This document shows, piece after piece, positions 14,743-24,028 of a stretch of 64,000 nt of DNA. Source of the stretch: Ureibacillus sp. (GTDB lineage: Bacteria; Bacillota; Bacilli; Bacillales_A; Planococcaceae). A program made the translations under genes and the position numbers. Every line of letters starts with the position of its first letter. Positions within the stretch are counted from its first letter, which is position 1. The stretch covers positions 1-64,000 of the forward strand of contig JAPSJC010000008.1 of the NCBI GenBank assembly GCA_031178355.1. Reading direction: 5' to 3'. The notes beneath the pieces are model-generated. The model made no database searches. It was not told the DNA's origin and worked only from the letters and a program-made list of their open reading frames with translations.

Positions 14743-15345
14743 TTATAAAAGGTGTTTTAACTCATCATTTGTAATTTCGACTTCATCGTCTTTTTCATAA
14801 TACGTATTAGACTTTTCGACTTGATACGTGTTTGCTTCTTCTTCATTTCTTTTATGATTTTGAATTTCTGTTAAGCTAATATCATATTCCATTAGAGTGT
14901 TCCAATCATCGGATTTCAACATATCTAACTGAGCTTCAACGAGCATTTTAAATCGGTTACGGAATACTTTAGATTGTTTTTTCAAGTCATTAATTTCTAT
15001 TGCGATTTTTCGTGATTTTGATAGCGATTCATTAATAATACGATCAGCATTTTTTTCTGCTTCTTTAATAATTAACTTTGCTTCTTGTTGTGCATTTCTA
15101 CGTACTTCTTCAGCTGCCTCTTGTGCAACAACAATTGACTTTTGTAGAGTTTCTTCGAGTGTATTATAATGTGACATGCGTTCTGTCATTGTCTTAATTT
15201 TTTCTTCTAACTCTTTTTTCTCACGTAAAATAATCTCGTAATCTTTTATTACTTGATCTAAAAATTCGTTCACTTCATCCTCAACGTACCCGCGGAATCC
15301 ACGTGTGAATTCTTTGTTATGTATATCAAGAGGTGATAATGGCAT
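14743..15345 (-). CDS. divIVA: DivIVA domain protein (septum site determination)
   Basis: MPLSPLDIHNKEFTRGFRGYVEDEVNEFLDQV. Confidence 0.95.
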   Translation of the reverse strand: MPLSPLDIHNKEFTRGFRGYVEDEVNEFLDQVIKDYEIILREKKELEEKIKTMTERMSHYNTLEETLQKSIVVAQEAAEEVRRNAQQEAKLIIKEAEKNADRIINESLSKSRKIAIEINDLKKQSKVFRNRFKMLVEAQLDMLKSDDWNTLMEYDISLTEIQNHKRNEEEANTYQVEKSNTYYEKDDEVEITNDELKHLL

Positions 15346-15439
15346 TTAACTACACTCCTTTGTCCGTCGTTTTAATTTCTATTATACAGATGATAAATAA
15401 TCTTCGCATTATAATTTGATAAATTTTAACAAAGGAGAA

Positions 15440-16225
15440 TTATTTTTGTTCTAAATAGCCAATAAAAAGTCGAATTTTCTCCTTCTTTGTCCTACCTTCG
15501 ATCGTTTGTATTCTTAAACGCCCAAATCCACTAACAGATAAAATATCCCCTTCTTGTAATTCAAAAGAAACAGATTCCCTCACTGTCCAATTAACTTTGA
15601 CTTTACCAGCTTGGATTAGTAATTTAGATTTTTCACGTGAAATCTTTAAGGCAGTGGAAAGAATCGTATCCAATCGCATAGAAGAAACGGTAAATGATTG
15701 ATTCACCCAATTTTCTCCACTTTGAATAATTAGTAAAGAATCATTAACTTGTTCCAGTTGAATTTTGGCCTTCCCTATACTAACTAAATTCGTTTCTATA
15801 TATTCTGCAATTTCTGTTGATATAGCAACTTGTATTTCATCTTCTGCTAATTTGATATCTCCAAATTTTGAACGGCTCATACCTAGTGAAAGTATTGCTC
15901 CTAAAACATCTCGATGTTTTAGTTGAATGAATTTAGAAGGGTATTTAATAGAAAAAATAGAAATTTGAAAATCATCATTAGTCGGCTGCATATAAATTGG
16001 ACAGATGATCATTCTCTGTCTTTCAGCCTCTTCAAATATGCCAGTTGAGTGAATACTAAGGTCTTCATTTTGTCCAATAATCGATTTGATAATAAATTGT
16101 TCCCTTGGATCTAAAAAATCTGTTAGACGTAATTGATGACGGTACTCTACATCCCGTTGCCATTCCATCACACGTTCAATGAAGGGCTGCTCGTCTTTTC
16201 TAAAATGTTGGATAAGATGTTCCAT
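15440..16225 (-). CDS. ylmH: YlmH, S4-domain RNA-binding protein
   Basis: C-terminal S4 domain; located between divIVA and ylmG. Confidence 0.9.
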   Translation of the reverse strand: MEHLIQHFRKDEQPFIERVMEWQRDVEYRHQLRLTDFLDPREQFIIKSIIGQNEDLSIHSTGIFEEAERQRMIICPIYMQPTNDDFQISIFSIKYPSKFIQLKHRDVLGAILSLGMSRSKFGDIKLAEDEIQVAISTEIAEYIETNLVSIGKAKIQLEQVNDSLLIIQSGENWVNQSFTVSSMRLDTILSTALKISREKSKLLIQAGKVKVNWTVRESVSFELQEGDILSVSGFGRLRIQTIEGRTKKEKIRLFIGYLEQK

Positions 16226-16292
16226 CGTGTACTCCTTTTTTATCTCTTCCTTATTACGACTATTTTACACTAAGTATTCGATAAATAAAAAA

Positions 16293-16308
16293 CCCTACTA
16301 CAGTAGGG
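16293..16308 (-). terminator. Intrinsic terminator downstream of ylmG
   Basis: CCCTACtgtaGTAGGG-TTTTTT on minus strand. Confidence 0.7.
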
Positions 16309-16321
16309 AATTTAACATTAT

Positions 16322-16603
16322 TTATACTAATGCAAGATAAATGTTTTGTATAACTATGAAAAGGCCCTGTTTAATGAAACCTAATAGTAATAATGCAATG
16401 ATTGGTGAAAAGTCAATCATCCCAATTGGTGGAATAAATTTTCTAAAGAAGCCTAAATATGGCTCTACCACTTTAGCAAGAAGTTTCCCTACACTTGAAT
16501 CATGTGCAGAAGGTATCCATGACATTAGTATGTAACCAATAATCATAAATTGATAAATAGTAAATAAGATATCTACAAATCTTAGTATTTCAAACAAGCC
16601 CAT
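16322..16603 (-). CDS. ylmG: YggT family membrane protein (YlmG)
   Basis: 93 aa, MLIGYILMSWIPSAHDS-like YggT signature, syntenic. Confidence 0.88.
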   Translation of the reverse strand: MGLFEILRFVDILFTIYQFMIIGYILMSWIPSAHDSSVGKLLAKVVEPYLGFFRKFIPPIGMIDFSPIIALLLLGFIKQGLFIVIQNIYLALV

Positions 16604-16626
16604 AAAGTTTTTACCTCACTAATTTT

Positions 16627-17085
16627 TTATATATCATCGTTTAAATAGTTTGTGACTTCACCAGATACCTCAACATTTTCAGGTGTACACAAGAATATAT
16701 CTGTACCGATTCTTTGGATATCCCCTGCTAATGCATAAACTGTACCACTTAAGAAGTCAATAATACGAATGCCTTGTTCTCGATCAATACGTTGTAAATT
16801 GACGATAATGGCACGTTTATTTTTTAAATGTTCAGCGATATCTTGTGCTTCTGCATAAACTCTCGGTTCTACTATTACCACTTTAGAATTCGAATTTTTT
16901 ATTGAATTCGCAGTTTGAATACTTACAACATTAAATGGTGTTTCTTGTTCTGTTTTGCGATCCTTTTTTGCACGAGTTTTTTGGGGTAGCTCTTGTTGTT
17001 TTACTGGAGGTTGACTAGGTGTTTCTAAGACTTCCTCGTCTTCTTCTAAATAAAAGAAGTTTTTTATTTTATTTTTCATACTCAT
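16627..17085 (-). CDS. sepF: Cell division protein SepF
   Basis: DUF552 domain: VVIVEPRVYAEAQDIAEHLKNKRAIIVNLQRIDREQGIRIIDFLSGTVYAL. Confidence 0.95.
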   Translation of the reverse strand: MSMKNKIKNFFYLEEDEEVLETPSQPPVKQQELPQKTRAKKDRKTEQETPFNVVSIQTANSIKNSNSKVVIVEPRVYAEAQDIAEHLKNKRAIIVNLQRIDREQGIRIIDFLSGTVYALAGDIQRIGTDIFLCTPENVEVSGEVTNYLNDDI

Positions 17086-17102
17086 TCCTTATCCCCTCTT
17101 TT

Positions 17103-17771
17103 CTATCCAACAAGTGCTGTCCCAATTCTTACAAACGTTGCACCTTCTTCAACTGCAATTTCGAAATCATTAGACATGCCCATTGATAACTCAGTGCAAG
17201 GTGCATATGGTAAATTTAATTCAACAACTTGTTGTTGTAATTGTTTTAAATCTGAAAATACTTTTCTAATGACTGATTCATCATCCGTATTTGGTGCCAT
17301 TGTCATTAAACCAACAACACGGATTTTGGAGAATTGGCTTAAAGATTGGACAAATGATAATACTTCATCCCTATCAAGTCCATGCTTGGATTGTTCACCA
17401 GAAACATTTGCTTGTACAAAACAATTAATTGTTTTTTCCGCTCTTTTCTCAATTTCTTCTGCTAAACTCAATCTGTCAAGGGAATGAAGGTAATCGATTT
17501 CATTAATAACCTGTTTTACTTTTCTTGTTTGTAGGGAGCCTATAAAGTGCCAGATGGCATTATCTTTTATTTCTTCTTTTTTAGCTAATAATCCTTCTGG
17601 TCGATTCTCACCTAGGTGAACAATTTCATTTTCAATTGCTTCAAGCGTTCTCTCAACCGATACTTGTTTCGTTACTGCAATAATTGTGACTTGTTGAGAA
17701 GTATTTCCACGCTTTTTAGCTTCATCTATTCTTTGTTGAATTTGTATCAAATTTTCACTTATTTTAGCCAT
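17103..17771 (-). CDS. ylmE: YggS family PLP-binding homeostasis protein (YlmE)
   Basis: [55 protein letters not shown]. Confidence 0.95.
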   Translation of the reverse strand: MAKISENLIQIQQRIDEAKKRGNTSQQVTIIAVTKQVSVERTLEAIENEIVHLGENRPEGLLAKKEEIKDNAIWHFIGSLQTRKVKQVINEIDYLHSLDRLSLAEEIEKRAEKTINCFVQANVSGEQSKHGLDRDEVLSFVQSLSQFSKIRVVGLMTMAPNTDDESVIRKVFSDLKQLQQQVVELNLPYAPCTELSMGMSNDFEIAVEEGATFVRIGTALVG

Positions 17772-17777
17772 ATATTA

Positions 17778-18017
17778 CCCAACTTTACATCATTTTGTCC
17801 CGGTTAACCGGCCGTAAAACCAACTCGCAATAATTGGTGATAGTGATGATATTTAACAAACGTTAGTACCACTTATCTCCGAAAACGCCACGTCCTGTGC
17901 CATTGTCGATATGACCAAACATCGTGTTGGCCTCTGTGGTAACGTCTGAATGACATACATTCTGTGGACCCAACTAACAATCATTGGGGAAACCGCCAAT
18001 GATTGAAGTTTCACTTT
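17778..18017 (-). ncRNA. Candidate structured RNA / long 5' leader of ylmE (three-way junction)
   Basis: No long ORF; promoter at 18024-18052; by-eye helices: 17978-18005 (10 bp perfect hairpin), P1 17857-17872/17936-17948, P2 17913-17932, P3 17874-17911, weak hairpin 17820-17837 followed by TTTT. Confidence 0.55.
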
Positions 18018-18023
18018 ATCTTT

Positions 18024-18052
18024 ATTGTAGCAATGTGTATGGTAATTTTCAA
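18024..18052 (-). promoter_or_regulatory. Sigma-A-type promoter driving the ylmE leader/candidate RNA
   Basis: Minus strand TTGAAA - 17 nt - TACAAT. Confidence 0.75.
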
Positions 18053-18065
18053 TGATTAGCCAGCA

Positions 18066-18305
18066 CTATTCATATATTGATTTGACTAAAATGACATCTT
18101 TTCCTATTACTAAAATATCGTTTATGAACACTTTACTCACAGTCTCGTCACTTTGTAAAAAAGATAGGAACTTTTTAGGTTCCGATATAAGAAAAGCAAC
18201 AATTTTCCCTGTTTGCTCATCCACTTCAGCATCAATAATAAAACCTATAAATCTACCACTATTAGCTTCAATAATTTCCTTTTGTTGCACATCAGAAAAC
18301 CTCAT
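18066..18305 (-). CDS. ylmC: YlmC/YmxH family PRC-barrel sporulation protein
   Basis: 79 aa MRFSDVQQKEIIEANSGRFIGFIIDAEVDEQTGKIVAFLI; downstream of sigG. Confidence 0.88.
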   Translation of the reverse strand: MRFSDVQQKEIIEANSGRFIGFIIDAEVDEQTGKIVAFLISEPKKFLSFLQSDETVSKVFINDILVIGKDVILVKSIYE

Positions 18306-18334
18306 GTTCGTAACCCCTTTCTAAAAAAATAAAA

Positions 18335-18360
18335 ACGCACTAAGCTTTAACCTAGTGCGT
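18335..18360 (-). terminator. Intrinsic terminator downstream of sigG
   Basis: ACGCACTA..TAGTGCGT followed by TTTTTATTTTTTT. Confidence 0.8.
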
Positions 18361-18413
18361 CCATGTTATGATTAAATTTATATTATTAACTTTTTAGATA
18401 AACATGTATTTCA

Positions 18414-19196
18414 TTAATTCACTTTATAGTCTTTTTGCATTGTCTCAATTGCATTTTTTTCAAGTCTAGAAATTTGCGCTTGTGAAATACCCAATGATTT
18501 AGCAATTTCTGTTTGAGTTTCCCCGTAGTAAAATCTTTTTGCTAGGATCATTTGCTGTCTTTCATCAAGTTTTTGCATACTCTCTTTTACACTAACATAT
18601 GCAACCCATTGATCCTCTGATACATCATCGTCACGCAGTTGGTCCATAATAAAGACTGCATCGCCACCATCGGAATAAATTGGTTCTTGTAAAGACAATG
18701 GGTCTTGAATTGCATCAAGTGCATACAGTACATCTTCTTTTTTCATTTCAATCATTTCAGCAAGTTGTTCAATTGTAGGTTCATATAAATTTTCTGAAAT
18801 GAACTTCTCCTTTGCCTGCATTGCTTTGTATGCAATATCTCTTAATGATCTTGAAACTCTAAGTGCGTGGTGATCACGTAAGTGTCTACGAATTTCGCCA
18901 ATTATCATTGGTACAGCATATGTTGAAAATCGTACATTATGCTTTAAGTCAAAATGATCAATTGCTTTTAATAAACCGATACATCCTACTTGAAATAGGT
19001 CATCAGCTTGTTCACCACGATACGAAAATCTACCTACTATACTTAATACAAGGCGAAGATTACATATAACTAACTCATCTCTTACCCATTCTTCTCCACT
19101 TTGTAATCGAACAAACAACTCTCTCATCTCTTCATGTTTTAGTACTGGCAAAGAAGCTGTATCAACACCACAAAGCTCTACTTTTGTTCGCACCAT
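18414..19196 (-). CDS. sigG: RNA polymerase sporulation sigma factor SigG
   Basis: MVRTKVELCGVDTASLPVLKHEEMRELFVRLQSGE; start corrected to ATG 19194-19196 preceded by GGAGGAAAAGAAG. Confidence 0.95.
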   Translation of the reverse strand: MVRTKVELCGVDTASLPVLKHEEMRELFVRLQSGEEWVRDELVICNLRLVLSIVGRFSYRGEQADDLFQVGCIGLLKAIDHFDLKHNVRFSTYAVPMIIGEIRRHLRDHHALRVSRSLRDIAYKAMQAKEKFISENLYEPTIEQLAEMIEMKKEDVLYALDAIQDPLSLQEPIYSDGGDAVFIMDQLRDDDVSEDQWVAYVSVKESMQKLDERQQMILAKRFYYGETQTEIAKSLGISQAQISRLEKNAIETMQKDYKVN

Positions 19197-19242
19197 CTTC
19201 TTTTCCTCCGAACTATATTTTTTTATCTCTGAACTGTTTTTT

Positions 19243-19271
19243 AAGTTTGTCCGGATTAAAAAAGAATATGC
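19243..19271 (-). promoter_or_regulatory. SigF/SigG-type promoter upstream of sigG
   Basis: Minus strand GCATA - 14 nt - GGACAAACTT. Confidence 0.65.
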
Positions 19272-19436
19272 ACGATATATCCGTCCAATTTCATCCAATG
19301 AATTTGATAACTTCTTAGAATAATCAAATTTAAACGATGATAACGTACAGATATCATGCATATAATAATGAGAGAAAAGTATCTTACTTTAAGTACGAAA
19401 CCTTTTAGTTAAAATATTCTGTTATTAGTAATTTAA

Positions 19437-20144
19437 TTAAGAAATCGGTTGATTTAAATGTTCCCTTAAATCTAAAATGATTTTTTTCTCGAGACGCGAG
19501 ATATAGGATTGAGAAATTCCTAAGTGATCTGCAACCTCTTTTTGTGTCATTTCTTGTTTTCCATTTAAACCGAAGCGACACTCCATTATATACCTTTCTC
19601 GTTCACTTAAGCCGTTAATCGCTTGAAACATCGTTGCACGTTCAATTTTTTTCTCTACATCATTCATAATAATTTCTTCTTCTGTCCCTAATATATCTGA
19701 TAATAATAATTCGTTCCCATCAGGATCAGAATTTAATGGCTCATCTAATGAAACTTCGCCTTTCATTCGACTCGTTTTTCTTAGATGCATTAAAATTTCG
19801 TTTTCTATACAGCGAGAAGCATAAGTAGCAAGTTTTATATTTTTTTCTGTGTTAAATGTTTCGATTGCCTTTATTAATCCAATTGAGCCGATACTAATTA
19901 AATCTTCTATAGGTGTACCTGTATTATCAAATCTTCTAGCGATATAAACAACTAGTCTTAAATTTCTCTCAATTAATGTATCGCGGGCTCTAAGATCTCC
20001 ATTCATAAAGGCTTCAATAACTGTCATTTCTTCTTCTCTAGTTAATGGTACTGGCAATGAATCGTGCCCCCCTATATAGTACGTTCCCTTGACTCGAAAC
20101 TTACTCCAAATTTTTTGAAAAAAGGCTATTACAGTTTTAAACAA
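19437..20144 (-). CDS. sigE: RNA polymerase sporulation sigma factor SigE (pro-sigma-E)
   Basis: Hydrophobic pro-sequence [16 protein letters not shown] then [21 protein letters not shown]; next to spoIIGA. Confidence 0.96.
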   Translation of the reverse strand: MFKTVIAFFQKIWSKFRVKGTYYIGGHDSLPVPLTREEEMTVIEAFMNGDLRARDTLIERNLRLVVYIARRFDNTGTPIEDLISIGSIGLIKAIETFNTEKNIKLATYASRCIENEILMHLRKTSRMKGEVSLDEPLNSDPDGNELLLSDILGTEEEIIMNDVEKKIERATMFQAINGLSERERYIMECRFGLNGKQEMTQKEVADHLGISQSYISRLEKKIILDLREHLNQPIS

Positions 20145-20175
20145 TCATTTTCCCCCTTTATGAATTAACTTGAAG

Positions 20176-21000
20176 TTAAAGCGCTAAAACGTGTAATATC
20201 ATTTGTGCATCTTGTGGATACTTGGAATCATTGCGAGTAAATACAACATATTCATCATAGATTTCTTTATTTGTAGTTCCACTTATTTTCAGTCGATCAA
20301 ATCGAAATGCAAGTACTGTGGACTTCTCTTTTTGCACAGTGGAGAGTGTCAAAATTCGAATTTTGGGGTATACATTCGATGGGAACATATCTAACTTATA
20401 AGGATTATTTTCATCCCATTTAAGTAAAGCATCATGAAAATCATCAGGTAAGTTTTTTGAAACAGCATTATATGAAAGAAAGTGCACTGGTTTTTGACTC
20501 ATCGGCTCCACACATTCATTACCTGTATCAATAAAACCTCTAATTTGATATGCTTTTTGCAATAGTACTAATTCACATTCAACAACAAACGAGAACTGTA
20601 TTTTCTCTTGTTTCATATTTCTCCACTTTACATGAATAGCAGATAAACTTATGAATGCAATAGACGTACAGAATATGAAAAAAAGAAAATCAGATTGGTT
20701 AAGTAAAAATGGCAATATACTCGTTAATAATCCACCTAGAAAAAATGTTGCAATTACTAGTACAGTTCCTTGTTTTAATAGTGTTTGAATTTTAAATGAA
20801 AACGCTACCCCAATCAGAATGACGAAACTAAGCACAGCTCCAAGTAAAGAATGATGCAAAATACTTGCGACAAGTCCGCTACAAAATGCACTTAGGATCA
20901 ACCTACTTCGCTTAACATACAAACCCGTTATTTCTTGTGTAAATTTTAATAAAAAGTAATTGAATAACGTATTGTATAGTACGAGTAATTCTCCAATCAT
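20176..21000 (-). CDS. spoIIGA: Sigma-E processing peptidase SpoIIGA
   Basis: Polytopic N-terminus, aspartic protease-like RGFIDTGNECVEPM; upstream of sigE. Confidence 0.95.
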   Translation of the reverse strand: MIGELLVLYNTLFNYFLLKFTQEITGLYVKRSRLILSAFCSGLVASILHHSLLGAVLSFVILIGVAFSFKIQTLLKQGTVLVIATFFLGGLLTSILPFLLNQSDFLFFIFCTSIAFISLSAIHVKWRNMKQEKIQFSFVVECELVLLQKAYQIRGFIDTGNECVEPMSQKPVHFLSYNAVSKNLPDDFHDALLKWDENNPYKLDMFPSNVYPKIRILTLSTVQKEKSTVLAFRFDRLKISGTTNKEIYDEYVVFTRNDSKYPQDAQMILHVLAL

Positions 21001-21022
21001 TTTAGCGTCCTCCTAAAGATAG

Positions 21023-21088
21023 ATTATCATTTGAGAGATGTAGAAAATGTCAAACGGTCGTACATAAACTAAAAATATTTTTGACAAA
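21023..21088 (-). promoter_or_regulatory. Candidate Spo0A-controlled spoIIG promoter
   Basis: Minus strand TTGACA - 19 nt - GATAAT; TTTGTCAAA 0A-box-like site at 21080-21088. Confidence 0.5.
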
Positions 21089-21340
21089 GCCTTTCATAAA
21101 AGAGAATAAATCGACATGATAAACTAAAAAATAGATAGCTCTCCAAGTTAACGCTATAACGAACCATTTACATTACCAACTAGTTTCTTAAAAAACTCGA
21201 AAGTTCTATCGAAATTCTAAGTTTCTTGTTTTGAAAGATTCATTGGAACAAAATTAGTTGAACTGTTCTTTTCTCATATACAAAACATTTAAAATAAGGT
21301 GTTAGGGATATAAGTTTTAATATAGTATCGTTTGTTCCGA

Positions 21341-21382
21341 GTCAGACGTCGATTTCCATAGGCGCCCCCTGAGCCCTCCTTA
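21341..21382. repeat. Truncated copy of a dispersed intergenic repeat (full copy at 46080-46201)
   Basis: TCGATTTCCATAGGCGCCCCCTGAGCCCTCCT vs TCGCTTTCCACAGGTGACCCTCAAGCACCCCC; GC-rich island. Confidence 0.5.
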
Positions 21383-21401
21383 GTAATTTATAAATAAAAA
21401 A

Positions 21402-21426
21402 ATCGACCCTAAAATATAGAGTCGAT
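21402..21426 (-). terminator. Intrinsic terminator downstream of ftsZ
   Basis: ATCGACTCTA..TAGGGTCGAT-TTTTTT on minus strand. Confidence 0.8.
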
Positions 21427-21446
21427 TTCGATTTAACGATTAGTTA

Positions 21447-22607
21447 TTAACGATTTCTATTTCGATTACGTAAGAACGTTGGAATATCTAACATATCTTC
21501 TTGAGATTGATTCGCTTGATGATTACTATTACGGACAGGCTCATTATGTGTATTTGTATGAGTTGGCTCTACACGTTCACGACTAGTTGGAGCTTGTTGT
21601 GTCTGACGTATCCCTCCATTAATAGAACGCGCTTTTGGTTGTTGAGTTATGTGTTCTTCAGTAAATCCTGTTGCGATTACTGTAACAATAATTTCATCAT
21701 TTAAGTTTTCGTTAATAACAGATCCAAAGATCATGTTTACTTCTTCATCAGACGCAGAAGCAACAATGTCAGCTGCTTCTTGCACTTCAAATAGACTTAA
21801 GTTAGAACCACCAGTAATATTCATGATGACACCTTTCGCACCATCAATCGACGTTTCAAGTAATGGACTTGAAATCGCTTTTTTAGCAGCTTCTGTTGCA
21901 CGATTTTCCCCAGTAGCAATACCAATTCCCATTAATGCCGAACCTTTATCAGACATGATTGTTTTAACATCGGCGAAGTCAAGGTTGATTAAACCAGGTG
22001 TTGCAATTAAATCTGAAATACCTTGTACACCTTGACGTAAAACATTATCCGCTTCACGGAACGCTTCAAGCATTGGTGTGTTTTTGTCAACAATTTGTAA
22101 TAGTTTGTCATTGGGAATGACAATTAGTGTATCCACCGCTTCTTTCATCGAAGAAATACCACCAATTGCTTGTGTTTGACGCTTCTTACCTTCGAAAGAG
22201 AATGGTCTCGTTACTACCCCAACAGTTAATGCACCTAAATCACGTGCAATTGATGCAATTACAGGGGCTGCACCTGTTCCAGTTCCTCCACCCATACCTG
22301 CAGTTACAAAGACCATATCGGCGCCACGTAGTACTTCTTCGAGTTGTTCACGGCTTTCTTCAGCTGCTTTTTTACCTACTTCCGGATTAGCACCAGCACC
22401 TAAACCACGAGTTAACTTATTTCCAATCTGTAATCTATATTCTGCTTTTGATAGATTTAAAGCTTGAGCATCTGTATTTACAGCAATAAAGTCAACACCC
22501 TGTACCCCGTGCTCAATCATTCTATTTACCGCATTATTACCGCCGCCACCAACGCCAATTACTTTGATGTTAGCTAGCTGGTCGATACTAGTATCAAATT
22601 CCAACAT
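21447..22607 (-). CDS. ftsZ: Cell division protein FtsZ
   Basis: GTPase [13 protein letters not shown]; start set at [23 protein letters not shown] after AGGAGG. Confidence 0.98.
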   Translation of the reverse strand: MLEFDTSIDQLANIKVIGVGGGGNNAVNRMIEHGVQGVDFIAVNTDAQALNLSKAEYRLQIGNKLTRGLGAGANPEVGKKAAEESREQLEEVLRGADMVFVTAGMGGGTGTGAAPVIASIARDLGALTVGVVTRPFSFEGKKRQTQAIGGISSMKEAVDTLIVIPNDKLLQIVDKNTPMLEAFREADNVLRQGVQGISDLIATPGLINLDFADVKTIMSDKGSALMGIGIATGENRATEAAKKAISSPLLETSIDGAKGVIMNITGGSNLSLFEVQEAADIVASASDEEVNMIFGSVINENLNDEIIVTVIATGFTEEHITQQPKARSINGGIRQTQQAPTSRERVEPTHTNTHNEPVRNSNHQANQSQEDMLDIPTFLRNRNRNR

Positions 22608-22652
22608 TGTTTTTCCTCCTACCACACTAGTCTATAAAGATGATCATGTTTG

Positions 22653-23969
22653 CTATTCAAAAAACTTATCAAACAGTTTCTTTGCTTTGTTGATGACGCT
22701 TGTTTTATTATTATCTGCTTTTTCATTTGAAGTTGAATGTTTTTTAGGAGGAGTATTACTTGCCCCAATTGTTGCAAAAGTTTCTTGCTCACTTCTACCA
22801 TAAAACTCATCTTCGAAATTTGCATATCTAATTAATCCAACGGCAGTTGTATATGCTGGCTCACGAACACCTATATAATCAGGTGTATAAACTCTAACAC
22901 GTGTTTGCATCACTTGACGAGCTAGTTGAGCTATACCTTCTAAGTGAGCAACACCACCCGAAATGACTACGCCTCCAGGTAAATCTCTTACACCTAGTCT
23001 AACTAGTTCATCTAAGACCAATTCAAATAACTCTTCTAATCTAACGCCAATAATCTCAGAAATAAATTTCTGACTATATTGGTCTACCATATCAGTACCT
23101 GAAACAGGAACTTCAAAGATTTCATCTTCTGAAGCGTCCTCGTAATATGCATGTCCATATTGCTTCTTAATTTTTTCAGCTTGCTCTGTTGTTGTTTTTA
23201 GAATAATAGATAAATCTTTTGTTATATGCTCCCCACCAACTGGAATTACTCCAGCATGTGTTAAAAGCCCATCTTCAAATACTGCAAGGGTAGTTGAGCC
23301 ACCACCTAAATCTATAAACGCAGTTCCTTGATTTTTTTCGTCCTCTGTCAAAGCAAAAAAACCAGCTGCTAAAGGTTGTAAATAAATTTCTCTTATTTTC
23401 AAACCCGCTCGCTCTACACAACGTAGCACATTATGTAGTAAAGTTTTTGAAGTTGTAATCATTGTAGCATCCAATTCTAGACGTATGCCAATCATTCCAC
23501 GCGGGTCTTTAATTTCATCTAAGTTATCGACTATAAATTGTTTCGGTAATAAATTAACTAATTCTCGTTCAGGTGGAATCGACATTACTTGTGCGGATTC
23601 AATTACTCTCTCTAAATCTTCGTCGCTAATTTCACGGTTTTCACTATTAACTGCGACAACACCTTTTACAGATTGTAATGCTGTTTGATTTGCTGGAATT
23701 CCTAACACTACTTCGTTGATCGTGATGCCAGTCATTCGTTCTGCTTCATCAATTGCTTTTCGAATGGATTGTACCGTCGCATCAATATCAACGATTGCAC
23801 CTTTACGAACGCCACTTGTTTTCACATTGCCGACTCCGATGACATGTAATTGTTCGTTATTCACTTCTCCTATTAACACTTTAATAGAAGACGACCCTAT
23901 ATCGAGTGAAATATATATATCTTGGTTATTCAACTTCACCGCACCTCCTTCGATTGCTCCTATACTCAT
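22653..23969 (-). CDS. ftsA: Cell division protein FtsA
   Basis: Actin-like: YISLDIGSSSIKVLIGE, FIDLGGGSTTLAVFEDG. Confidence 0.97.
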   Translation of the reverse strand: MSIGAIEGGAVKLNNQDIYISLDIGSSSIKVLIGEVNNEQLHVIGVGNVKTSGVRKGAIVDIDATVQSIRKAIDEAERMTGITINEVVLGIPANQTALQSVKGVVAVNSENREISDEDLERVIESAQVMSIPPERELVNLLPKQFIVDNLDEIKDPRGMIGIRLELDATMITTSKTLLHNVLRCVERAGLKIREIYLQPLAAGFFALTEDEKNQGTAFIDLGGGSTTLAVFEDGLLTHAGVIPVGGEHITKDLSIILKTTTEQAEKIKKQYGHAYYEDASEDEIFEVPVSGTDMVDQYSQKFISEIIGVRLEELFELVLDELVRLGVRDLPGGVVISGGVAHLEGIAQLARQVMQTRVRVYTPDYIGVREPAYTTAVGLIRYANFEDEFYGRSEQETFATIGASNTPPKKHSTSNEKADNNKTSVINKAKKLFDKFFE

Positions 23970-24028
23970 TCTATTGTAATTTATACATCTTGTCTAAGTA
24001 AATTCTATTTACTATATTGATTTTACCG

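Noticed and set aside
22619-22825. Minus-strand 68-aa ORF overlapping the ftsA 3' end and ftsZ leader
   Set aside because: Overlaps ftsA out of frame with poly-Lys/Gln-type translation; not credible.
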